Positions 24,940-32,811 of a DNA stretch of 64,000 nt are shown here, piece after piece. A program made the translations under genes and the position numbers. Under the pieces are notes generated by a model. That model was given only the letters and a program-made list of their open reading frames with translations. It had not been told where the DNA came from and did no database searches. How positions within the stretch are numbered: the first letter of the stretch is position 1; each line of letters starts with the position of its first letter. The stretch covers positions 830,324 through 894,323 of the forward strand of contig CP070761.1 in NCBI GenBank assembly GCA_020348985.1, given 5' to 3'. This stretch comes from Candidatus Thorarchaeota archaeon. Lineage in GTDB: Archaea; Asgardarchaeota; Thorarchaeia; Thorarchaeales; Thorarchaeaceae.

Positions 24940-25998
24940 TTGTCTGAATCGATTAATCTCGAAGAGCTCGTGGACAGACTTCTTCTAATTGCTACACTAA
25001 ACTCAACCCTCGTCCATTTCCTCCTGAGCTCGCAGATTGAGGGAAGTGTGGACCCTGACCGGGTTGACTCTCTGACTCAAGGCCTCATGCGAACCAGGAA
25101 ATGGATGGAAGAAGCAACATTGGCAAGCGATGTCCCCGCATCCACAGCCAACATTATGAGTCTAATCGTGAAGCGATTATCTCAGATCGAAAGCCTGCTG
25201 CCCAAGCTCTCAGAGAGAGCAAAGAAGGCCGAGGCTGCCGGCACACCAGCACAGGAGATTCTGTCCATCCTTGAGGGCGATACAACCAATGTGAGACCTG
25301 TGCAATCAGTGGTTGAGTCCACAACAGGAGAAGCAGTCGTTCCGCTTGTGGAGACTGCTCCACCTCCTCCTGTTGAGCCCTACAAGAAGGTAGACGTGGA
25401 GGATGACGAGTTTGGTCTTATTGGCCAGACAGAAAGAATGATTCAACAGTATTCCAATCGATGTCACATCTTGTTGCCGCTCTTCTGGCTAGAGGTTGTG
25501 CGTGAGCTTCACAAATACACGTCAAATTCACCATTTGTGGGAGATGTAATAGAAATCCCGGCAAGGATAGGAGTGCGTATCGCCAAGGGTCTTCTAACTG
25601 AAGCCCCAGGAGCGCGACTTCTTCAGGACTTGGTGAAGAAGCGCCCCGCAGAGAGCTCTCTTGATCCCAATGAGAGTGAACGAATCGAGAGAGCGGTTGC
25701 CAAATACTTCACGGGGGTCGAAGGGATTCTCAAGGGTGACTCACCCAATCCGAATGACAAACTTGGAGAAGCCCAAACTGCGCTTGACGGTTTTGACTGG
25801 GGCGGGCCTGAGCTGGAAAAGAGGATCATCAAGAGAATCAATCAGCAGGTTCAGGAGTCACTTCAGAACGCAGAGTCAGGAACGGATCCACAGCGTCAGG
25901 TGATTCATGCGGAAGTCACGAAGCTTCTATGCAAGCTTCAAGCAGCAATACTTGCTGAACCCCGATTTAGAGAGATTCTAGCTCAGATGAAGCCTTGA
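24940..25998 (+). CDS. Uncharacterised helical protein of the tubulin-like operon
   Basis: A 352-residue protein with no recognised family. Start is TTG 24940, set by GGAGG 8 bases upstream and 17 bases after the GTPase stop. Two helical parts can be seen: residues 1-110 (leucine-rich, 'NLEELVDRLLLIATLNS') and about 165-352 ('GQTERMIQQYSNRCHILLPL' onward), joined by a flexible linker rich in Pro, Val and Glu ('VETAPPPPVEPYKK') and a short acidic motif (VEDDEFGL). Such an architecture suits an adaptor joining two partners. It has no membrane segment. Its conserved position behind the GTPase would be the main clue to its role. Confidence 0.75.
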   Translation: MSESINLEELVDRLLLIATLNSTLVHFLLSSQIEGSVDPDRVDSLTQGLMRTRKWMEEATLASDVPASTANIMSLIVKRLSQIESLLPKLSERAKKAEAAGTPAQEILSILEGDTTNVRPVQSVVESTTGEAVVPLVETAPPPPVEPYKKVDVEDDEFGLIGQTERMIQQYSNRCHILLPLFWLEVVRELHKYTSNSPFVGDVIEIPARIGVRIAKGLLTEAPGARLLQDLVKKRPAESSLDPNESERIERAVAKYFTGVEGILKGDSPNPNDKLGEAQTALDGFDWGGPELEKRIIKRINQQVQESLQNAESGTDPQRQVIHAEVTKLLCKLQAAILAEPRFREILAQMKP

Positions 25999-26031
25999 TG
26001 AATTCTTGTTGTCGTCAGGTTCACTTGCGTA

Positions 26032-26042
26032 TTTGATATAAG
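26032..26042 (+). promoter_or_regulatory. TATA-like box of the CoA-ligase alpha gene
   Basis: TTTGATATAAG lies about 45 bases before ATG 26081, predicting a leader of about 15-20 bases. A GAGG lies near the start codon. Confidence 0.45.
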
Positions 26043-26080
26043 GGTGTGACCCAAGAATCGGTTCACAAAGAGGGGACAAC

Positions 26081-27487
26081 ATGTCCGGTCTCAAGAAGAT
26101 GCTGAATCCGAGTTCCACAGCAGTTGTCGGTGTCTCCACCTCGAACCCGTTTTCGCCGGGGAATGTGATTTTCCGCAAACTATGCTTCGAGAACGATCTA
26201 ACGACGTATGCTATCAATCCAAAAGGCGGGACAGTCGAAGGGCAGAAAGTCTACAAGTCAATCCCAGAAGCCCCAGGCGACATCGATCTCGTCGTCATCG
26301 CAGTGCCATCAAGGTTCGTTCCGCAGATACTGGAGCAATGTGGAGAAAAGGGTGTCAAGGCAGTCATAGTGGTATCAGGCGGATTTGGGGAAACTGGAGA
26401 ATCTGGGCAGAGCCTTCAGACAGAAATTGTAGAGATTGCTAACTCTCATGGAATCACGATGGTTGGACCAAACTGCATAGGTGTCTTCGTACCGGACACT
26501 GTCGATACTTTCTTTCTTCCTAGCGAACGTGTTGCTCGTCCCAGACGTGGCAATGTAGCAATAGTGTCACAGAGTGGCGGATGGCTTGTTGAGCGCTTGG
26601 AGGAGTTCGCTGAAAGAGATGTGGGAATCGCTGCTGCCATCTCAATTGGGAACTCTGCACAGACCGACGTGACTGACTTCGTGCAATACTTCGGAGATGC
26701 TCCCAAAGTAGATGTCATATTGGCATACATTGAGGGATTTCGAGAGCTTGAAGGACGTAGATTCGTTGAGACGGTTCATTCTGTGGCTCGAAAGAAGCCT
26801 GTTGTTGTTCTCAAGGGTGGCGAATCTGAGGCGGGTCATCGAGCCACACAGAGTCACACTTCATCTCTTGCCGGAGATATGGCTGTAGCTGATGCCGCGT
26901 TTCGGCAGTACGGCGTCCTAAGGGCAGTTGATGAAGATGAGGTCATGGCCTACTCGAAGGTGTTCTCTTTTGGTCTTAGATACATGCATGGTCCCAAGGT
27001 TGGGGTGATGACCGTCAGCGGGGGTCATGGTGTGATTGCTTCGGATGAAGCGTCTTATTACGGTCTTGAGTTCCCTCCCTTCTCGGAAGAGCAACAGCAA
27101 GCTATGCGGGGAGTGATGACCCCGGCCTACCAAGGAATAGCGTCCTTCAGAAACCCATGTGATCTGACTGGTAGTGCTTCGGACATTGACTACGAAAGAG
27201 TGCTTGACAAGATGCTAGAGTTTGACACTATCGATGCCGCGTTGCTGCTCCTGCTTCCCTATGCCCCGGGGATATCGTTACAGATAGGAGCGAGAATCTC
27301 GAATGTAGTGAAGCGTCACAATAAGACAGTAGTAACCTATGTACCCAATCTGGACAAGTATGAAGTGATCATTAGAGGATTTGAGCTGAATGGAATCCCT
27401 GTCGCAGACACAATCGAAGAAGCAGTTCAGATGCTGAATGGAATCAGGAAGCACTGCATGTTTCTTGACAGAGAGGGGGCTAAATAG
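26081..27487 (+). CDS. Acyl-CoA synthetase (ADP-forming) alpha-type protein
   Basis: A 468-residue protein with the domain order of the alpha subunit of archaeal ADP-forming acetyl-CoA synthetase: CoA-binding domain ('NPSSTAVVGVSTSNPFSPGN', 'TYAINPKGG', about 5-125), then succinyl-CoA-ligase-like domains ('MVGPNCIGVFVP', 'GNVAIVSQSGGW', 'VVLKGGESEAGHRATQSHTS', 'SLAGDMAVADAAFRQYGV' and 'VGVMTVSGGHGV'). The His in 'SHTSSLAG' lies at the family's phospho-His region. These enzymes make ATP from acyl-CoA. The ATP-grasp beta subunit is neither fused nor adjacent and must be encoded elsewhere. It is a single gene with its own promoter. Confidence 0.88.
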   Translation: MSGLKKMLNPSSTAVVGVSTSNPFSPGNVIFRKLCFENDLTTYAINPKGGTVEGQKVYKSIPEAPGDIDLVVIAVPSRFVPQILEQCGEKGVKAVIVVSGGFGETGESGQSLQTEIVEIANSHGITMVGPNCIGVFVPDTVDTFFLPSERVARPRRGNVAIVSQSGGWLVERLEEFAERDVGIAAAISIGNSAQTDVTDFVQYFGDAPKVDVILAYIEGFRELEGRRFVETVHSVARKKPVVVLKGGESEAGHRATQSHTSSLAGDMAVADAAFRQYGVLRAVDEDEVMAYSKVFSFGLRYMHGPKVGVMTVSGGHGVIASDEASYYGLEFPPFSEEQQQAMRGVMTPAYQGIASFRNPCDLTGSASDIDYERVLDKMLEFDTIDAALLLLLPYAPGISLQIGARISNVVKRHNKTVVTYVPNLDKYEVIIRGFELNGIPVADTIEEAVQMLNGIRKHCMFLDREGAK

Positions 27488-27496
27488 TCCAGGGTG

Positions 27497-28627
27497 TCAT
27501 GCGCCTTGAGTGATCTGCAGCAAGTCTATGTCAAGTGACTTCAGTGATTCTGCAAGTTCCCCGGTGATAACTAGAGGCTTCTCTGCAAGGTCTTCGACCT
27601 TCTGAGACCCTGTCAAATACATGGCAACTTTGAGGCCCTCTATCATCCGTTCTATCTCAAGTACTACGTCCAATGATGAGCCTTGAGCAGCAGGACGTAG
27701 CACCGGAAGTGCGATTCCAGCAGCCATCGCTCCCAAGCTTAGCGACTTGGCGACGTCCAACCCTGTCCGTATTCCCCCGGTTGCTATTACCGACAAATTG
27801 GTTGCATCGCTTACCATTATGATGCTAAGTGCTGTGGGGATGCCCCAGTCCCAGAATTCAATGCCCAGCTGCGCCTTTGTGTCGTCATCTTCGCGAACCG
27901 CTCTGAAGTATTCTACTGCAGACCAGCTTGTACCCCCGACACCACCAACGTCTACGCCAGACACTCCGATGCTCTCAAGCCTCACTGCGGCATCTCCTGA
28001 GATACCAGCTCCGGTTTCTTTGACAATGACCGGAATGTCAACCGATTCAACAACTGATGCAATGTTGTCTAGGACTCCTGTAGAGTCACAATCTCCTTCC
28101 GGCTGAATTGCTTCCTGGAGCGGATTCAGATGAATTGCCAATATATCCGCATCAATCATCTCAATGGCGGCTGAGGCAGCATCAACATGAGTTGCCCCGA
28201 CATTTGCTATAACCGGCACGCTGGGAGCGAAATCTCGTACAACCCGAAAAGTTTCTACGAGTGATTCGTCCTCCACCGCAGCACGTTGACTTCCCACGCC
28301 AATTGGAATTCCTAATTCTTCCGCGGCTTCTGCCAGTCGTTTGTTGATGTCAAGAGTGTCAGGATGACCTCCAGTCATTGCGGCAATCATGATCGGTGCA
28401 TCGGCACGCAGACCCAGGAAATTCACAGTGAGATCGATGGAGTCTTTGTCAATCTCCGGAAGAGCGTTATGAACCAGCTTGATGTCCTCTAGCATTGTGG
28501 AGATTCGGCTTTGGACATCTTCTTCCAAGCATATCTCAATATGTTCGATCTTTCTCCTTCGAGTCAGGGCCGCTTCATCGGAATCGTCTGTGCTTTCTGA
28601 GTCCGGAAGTGATTCGCCTCGTGTCAA
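27497..28627 (-). CDS. fni: Type 2 isopentenyl-diphosphate delta-isomerase
   Basis: IDI-2 interconverts isopentenyl and dimethylallyl diphosphate with reduced FMN, an essential step of archaeal lipid synthesis. The 376 residues show every family block: 'RRKIEHIEICLEEDVQS', 'APIMIAAMTGGHPDT', 'GIPIGVGSQRAAVED', 'ILAIHLNPLQEAIQPEGD' (with the catalytic Gln and the metal-binding Glu), 'GVDVGGVGGTSWSAVE' and 'VIATGGIRTGLDVAKSL'. An acidic N-terminal extension of about 22 residues precedes the usual start; a shorter start is not obvious. It converges on the CoA-ligase alpha gene. No other mevalonate-pathway gene is in the window. Confidence 0.95.
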   Translation of the reverse strand: MTRGESLPDSESTDDSDEAALTRRRKIEHIEICLEEDVQSRISTMLEDIKLVHNALPEIDKDSIDLTVNFLGLRADAPIMIAAMTGGHPDTLDINKRLAEAAEELGIPIGVGSQRAAVEDESLVETFRVVRDFAPSVPVIANVGATHVDAASAAIEMIDADILAIHLNPLQEAIQPEGDCDSTGVLDNIASVVESVDIPVIVKETGAGISGDAAVRLESIGVSGVDVGGVGGTSWSAVEYFRAVREDDDTKAQLGIEFWDWGIPTALSIIMVSDATNLSVIATGGIRTGLDVAKSLSLGAMAAGIALPVLRPAAQGSSLDVVLEIERMIEGLKVAMYLTGSQKVEDLAEKPLVITGELAESLKSLDIDLLQITQGA

Positions 28628-28742
28628 CGGCTGTCCTCCTGTGTTTGCATCTAGGCTTCAAACGCTAGATAGCAATTGTGGTCATGTTGTATGTCTCCCC
28701 AATACCAACTACAGGAAGTCACCAAATCGTTATCACAACAGA

Positions 28743-29030
28743 TTATGCTTGTGCTCTGTCATCCGAAGTAAGAAGAATCTCATCGATGAGCGTGGACACA
28801 AGATTCGAGAAGACTCCTACAACAAGAGCGTCTTTTCGCAGCTCTGCAGCCGTGAAGAGACTGTAGGTGAAACTGGTGCGGTTTGATTCGTCCGAGTTTG
28901 CTTGAGTCAGCATATCACGTCCAGTCATCTTGGAGTAGCGTTCGAAGAGATTGTGACGGTCCGCCATTCGATCTGCGTAGGCCTTGATTGCGTTCTTCAG
29001 GTCACCAATGATAGCTTTTGCTTCTGTCAT
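28743..29030 (-). CDS. Small hypothetical protein, 95 residues
   Basis: A 95-residue, mostly helical protein beginning MTEAKAIIGDLKNAIKAYAD with a Shine-Dalgarno-like GGGAGG about 8 bases before the ATG. The C-terminal half has a moderately hydrophobic helix ('ALVVGVFSNLVSTLIDEILL') that could be a dimer interface rather than a membrane segment. No family is recognised. It is divergent from the four-helix membrane protein gene at 29186. The good ribosome site and coding-like composition support it being real. Confidence 0.6.
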   Translation of the reverse strand: MTEAKAIIGDLKNAIKAYADRMADRHNLFERYSKMTGRDMLTQANSDESNRTSFTYSLFTAAELRKDALVVGVFSNLVSTLIDEILLTSDDRAQA

Positions 29031-29185
29031 CTAGGTCCCTCCCAATAACTTGCGAATACGTGATTGCCTATGCCTGCATATCATGTAAACCTTGCCTCTG
29101 CAAACGATTTGGGTGTTCTTCTCAATTTGCGCCAGACGAAGCATTTATTGTGCATCACGGACACGACCACATTTGTGGGCTCAAC

Positions 29186-29728
29186 ATGGACGAGGAAAAA
29201 TACCGAGTCGAAGAGACAAGTGAGTCAGAGGAAGAAAGAACTGGAATCCTGAAACCACTCCCAACTGCTGAAGGGCCTGACAACATCGAGATGATAAAGG
29301 GGAGAGCTGTTCCCATTGTCAAATTCCTCGGAATCCGAATGAGAGAAAGTAGAAAAGACATTCTTGTCATGATCTTGATCCCATTGCTCATCGCGATTGT
29401 GGACGTTAATCTCTATGCGCTTGTTGTTGTAGACGTCCTAGAAGAGAGTTCCCTGTACATGTTTGCTGTTCCGCTATTAGCCGCAATTCCAATCGGTCTA
29501 GTAGTCCCCCAGACAAGCCGAGCTCTATTCAGCGCCTTTATGACCGCTGTGTTCTTCATGACATTCTTCTTGCTGTTTATGGCCAGCCCAGCGCTAATCG
29601 CTCCTGAACTAGACGCCAGCTCCTTCATTATATCCGGTCTTGTGGTGGCATCGATTTACCTGCTCTTTATCATTGTTGCCTCATTGGTTGGAACGTTTAT
29701 TGGAGCTGTCGCCAGAGAGTTTGCCTAG
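29186..29728 (+). CDS. Four-helix membrane protein of unknown function
   Basis: A 180-residue protein with an acidic cytoplasmic N-terminus of about 55 residues and four membrane segments: 'ILVMILIPLLIAIVDVNLY', 'LYMFAVPLLAAIPIGLVV', 'FMTAVFFMTFFLLFMASP' and 'IISGLVVASIYLLFIIVASL'. The frame is open upstream to 29018, but the polar acidic start at ATG 29186 fits better, and a TATA-like CATTTATTG at 29142-29150 implies a transcript start near 29167, after any earlier start. No family is recognised. Confidence 0.75.
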   Translation: MDEEKYRVEETSESEEERTGILKPLPTAEGPDNIEMIKGRAVPIVKFLGIRMRESRKDILVMILIPLLIAIVDVNLYALVVVDVLEESSLYMFAVPLLAAIPIGLVVPQTSRALFSAFMTAVFFMTFFLLFMASPALIAPELDASSFIISGLVVASIYLLFIIVASLVGTFIGAVAREFA

Positions 29729-29917
29729 TAATCTGGAAATAGATGCGAACCATCAGAAAACGATAGCAGCCAACGGTTTTTCATCCTTTGACTGAGTTTA
29801 AGAGTAAGAACTGTGAATGAAGTGCAACACATTCAGTGCAAGATTGCTACAAAAGCGAAAGGAAACGATGGGACTCAGAGTGCAAAACAAGGATCAAGTT
29901 AGAAGGGGCTGCCTTGA

Positions 29918-30616
29918 ATGGCAATTGCTGTCACGAAATTCCCAGGAACCAACAATGCTGGAGACATGATTCGTGCTCTCGCTCTAGTGAGAGGTGCGGA
30001 TCCCTTTCTAGTGACAATCAAGGAAGGCAATAACACATTAGATAACGCAGATGGCGTTGTCGTTCTTGGTGGACTGATCGACGAGAAGCTCATAGGAATT
30101 GACAAATCAGAAAAAGTTGGTACACTAATAGACAGTATCATCATGTTTGCGGCAGAGGGCAGGCCAGTCCTGGGGACTTCAGGGGGCTTCCATATTCTTA
30201 TTGAATCAGGCCTCTTACCAGGGAGTCTCCTCCCAAATGAATCCGGGAGGTTCCTCTGTAGATGGGTGAATGTGAAAGTCAGTGATTCATGCACTTCTCT
30301 AACAGATGGGCTTGAAGGTCTTGTCCTCAGGCTTCCCATATCACATGCAAGAAGCCAATTTGAATGCACAGAAGGCACACTAAAGCAATTGAGAGCGACT
30401 GCGAGGATTGCTTTCAGATATTGCGACAAGAACGGCGAGATTACAACAACCTCCAATCCAAATGGATCAACTGATGGTATAGCCGGAATTGTCAACGACA
30501 AGGGAAATGTAATGGGCATGATTCCTAGCCCAGAAAGGGCATCAAGGCCAATCCTAGGCTCGGAAGATGGGCAAGCCATTCTTGAAAGCTTTGTGAGAGT
30601 GGCTGGGTCCGCCTGA
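29918..30616 (+). CDS. PurQ-like class I glutamine amidotransferase homologue lacking its catalytic Cys and His
   Basis: A 232-residue homologue of PurQ, the glutaminase subunit of FGAM synthase. The frame follows PurQ from 'VTKFPGTNNAGDMIRAL' to 'GDGQAILES'-like end, including 'IESGLLPGSLLPNES'. The nucleophile motif G-x-C-N-G-F-Q reads GTSGGFH: the codon at the Cys position is TCA, Ser88. The His-x-Glu pair, normally P-H-P-E-R-A, reads PSPERA: AGC gives Ser204, only Glu206 remains. It should therefore be unable to hydrolyse glutamine. It is followed one base later by an equally divergent PurL homologue, and no purS is seen. A structural or regulatory role, or use of free ammonia, is inference. 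Confidence 0.85.
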   Translation: MAIAVTKFPGTNNAGDMIRALALVRGADPFLVTIKEGNNTLDNADGVVVLGGLIDEKLIGIDKSEKVGTLIDSIIMFAAEGRPVLGTSGGFHILIESGLLPGSLLPNESGRFLCRWVNVKVSDSCTSLTDGLEGLVLRLPISHARSQFECTEGTLKQLRATARIAFRYCDKNGEITTTSNPNGSTDGIAGIVNDKGNVMGMIPSPERASRPILGSEDGQAILESFVRVAGSA

Positions 30617-30626
30617 GGTGTGTAAG

Positions 30627-32753
30627 ATGCAGCTGAAGGACGAGCTCGAGCAAGCTACTAGCAGACTCGGCAGGGAACTAAGCGGTCTAGAGCTTGCTGT
30701 TCTTGAATCATTCTGGAGGGAGCACTTCAGCTTGAAGAGCAGCACGCAGTCACTACACCTTCTGAAGAATGCAATTCCTGATTTCAATCCGGACGTTTGC
30801 AGAGTGGAAGAAGGAGTAGGTGTTTCCGAAGTAGTCAGCCTAGCAATCGCAATTGACACTCTTAACCCAGCAGACAGGAAGATTAGTTGTGCCGATGAGT
30901 CAACAATAGTCGGCACCGTAACGAGGACATTGGCATCCAAAGGGTTTATTCCGTTCTTGCTTGCCAACAGCTTCAGACTCAAGATTCCTTCTGAGCCGAA
31001 ACATTTTGACTTGCTGACAGCACCAATATCTAGGACTGCCGGATATGGTAATACTCTTGGAATCCCGACACTATGCGGCGAATTGCAGTTTGACGACTCC
31101 TACTACGGATCTGGTGTTCTGAATGTGGCCTGTGTGGGAGTTCGTCAAAGTACAGATGTAAAAAGAATCACACCAGCCAAAGGAGACATAGTTGTACTAA
31201 TGTTGGCAGGGGCTTGGAGGAAGAGAAGCTCATCCAAGAGTGGTGTAGAAGAGAATTCAGTTCTTGACGCTTTGGCTACGAGATCCCTTCTTGACGGTCT
31301 CGAGCTGATGAATAGGCAAGGAATTGCGACAACATCAGAAAGTGTTGGTTGTGGTGGCTTGGCATCAGCAATAGGGACAATGACCGTTCGACACAAGATT
31401 GGGATCACGATTAGAGCTGAAGGTCTCTCAGGGATATTTGCCGGAAACTGGGAGCAGGCTTTCCACAGTCCATCCGAACCCGGAATTGTCCTCATCATTC
31501 GACAGGAAAGTCACGACACAGCCTTGGAAATTGCGGACTTGGCCGAAGTTGAACTCCATGTGGTTGGAGAAGTGACAGGTGACGAGTTCTACACCGTAGT
31601 CGAGGGGGATGAAGAGAAGGCACGTATTCCCTTCTCTGTTCTGACGGAATGCTGTCCCGCACTTGACAGAATTGAGGCCGAGCTGCCTGTTCAAAACATC
31701 TCCTTAGAGTGGGTCGAGGAACCGGATGACTTCCTTCCTATCATAAGAGCGATTATTGGGTCACCTAACATATGTAGCCGCTCAGTCATCTATAGTCAGT
31801 TCGATCAGCATGTTGGAGTCAGAACTGCCTTGGATATCGGCGAGAATGCTGGCGTATTTGAGGGACCTCACAACCAGATATTTGCAGTTGCGAGTGACTG
31901 TAATTCCTACTGGTGCCTCTTGGACCCACTTCATGGAGCTGCAAACTCGGCATGTGAATCCCTCCGTAACGTGGTGTCAGTTGGTGCAAAACCAATCCTC
32001 ATAGGTAGCGCCCTAAATTTCGGTAATCCGGAACGAATCGAGTCCTATGCACAATATGCAGAATCTGTTAGAGGAATCGGTCAGTTCTGTCACGACTTTG
32101 AAGTACCAATAGGAGACCTAGCTCTCTCGATGTTCAATGAAGAAGAGATTGGAGGTCGTCTAGAGAGGATAAACCCGACTCCTCAGATCTTTATGGTCGG
32201 CTCATTTGCTCATGGTGTGAGACCGGTTAGGCGAACACTATGTACTCCGCTAGCAAACATATTCCTCCTTGGAAACACTCACGGAGACCTCAACTGTACA
32301 GAATTCCAACGAGTGCAAATGGGGAAAGTGGAGGGCCTTCCGCCTCGATACCGTCCGGAAGACGAAAAGAATGCGATGAAGGCGATTCTTGAGGCACACT
32401 CTAGGAGATTGATTCGGGCGTGCAACAACGTGGGCCGCGGAGGCATTGCTGTGGCACTCTTGAAAATGGCTGTCAATAGCAGCTACGGCTTCAAAGTGGA
32501 ATTCTTGGATCTTCCCGGCACAGCGAGAAGCCTCACTCAGGTGCTTTTCTCGGAAACATCTGCTAGATATCTTGCCGAGGTAACTGAAAGTAACCAAGAT
32601 GAGTTTCTTGGAATAATGGAGAAGAATAAAGTACCCCACGATGAACTGGGCCTGACTGTTACTGAGCCTATTGCAAGATTCGGAAAGTTCAGCATTCCAG
32701 TCAGTGAGGTGACAGACATATTCGAGAATGGTCTGCGAGCATTCGGCTCATGA
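30627..32753 (+). CDS. Divergent PurL-like (FGAM synthase large subunit) homologue
   Basis: About 708 residues in the two-repeat AIR-synthase-like fold of small PurL. Retained: 'ESFWREHFSLKSS' (the W-S-E-H motif with His), 'GYGNTLGIPTLCGELQFDDSY', 'VASDCNSYWCLLDP', 'SALNFGNPERIESYAQ' and 'LFSETSARYLAEV'. Lost or altered: the E-S-H-N-H-P substrate/metal motif and the following GAATGVGG loop are replaced by 'IDTLNPADRKISCADE'; the GGKTGRDGIHGA block is gone; the H-D-x-S-D-GG motif reads NNVGRGG. Normal FGAM synthesis is thus doubtful. ATG 30627, with GAGGTG 6 bases before it, is preferred to the GTG at 30618. It is co-transcribed with the PurQ-like gene. Confidence 0.85.
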   Translation: MQLKDELEQATSRLGRELSGLELAVLESFWREHFSLKSSTQSLHLLKNAIPDFNPDVCRVEEGVGVSEVVSLAIAIDTLNPADRKISCADESTIVGTVTRTLASKGFIPFLLANSFRLKIPSEPKHFDLLTAPISRTAGYGNTLGIPTLCGELQFDDSYYGSGVLNVACVGVRQSTDVKRITPAKGDIVVLMLAGAWRKRSSSKSGVEENSVLDALATRSLLDGLELMNRQGIATTSESVGCGGLASAIGTMTVRHKIGITIRAEGLSGIFAGNWEQAFHSPSEPGIVLIIRQESHDTALEIADLAEVELHVVGEVTGDEFYTVVEGDEEKARIPFSVLTECCPALDRIEAELPVQNISLEWVEEPDDFLPIIRAIIGSPNICSRSVIYSQFDQHVGVRTALDIGENAGVFEGPHNQIFAVASDCNSYWCLLDPLHGAANSACESLRNVVSVGAKPILIGSALNFGNPERIESYAQYAESVRGIGQFCHDFEVPIGDLALSMFNEEEIGGRLERINPTPQIFMVGSFAHGVRPVRRTLCTPLANIFLLGNTHGDLNCTEFQRVQMGKVEGLPPRYRPEDEKNAMKAILEAHSRRLIRACNNVGRGGIAVALLKMAVNSSYGFKVEFLDLPGTARSLTQVLFSETSARYLAEVTESNQDEFLGIMEKNKVPHDELGLTVTEPIARFGKFSIPVSEVTDIFENGLRAFGS

Positions 32754-32811
32754 GAAGAATGAGACTACCAAACACCAACTATAAGGGACCGTCATCGCAT
32801 TTAGCCGGAAG

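Noticed and set aside
29813..29900. Short frames before purQ-like gene as a possible purS
   Set aside because: They are about 30 codons long, stop early and lack the PurS strand pattern.
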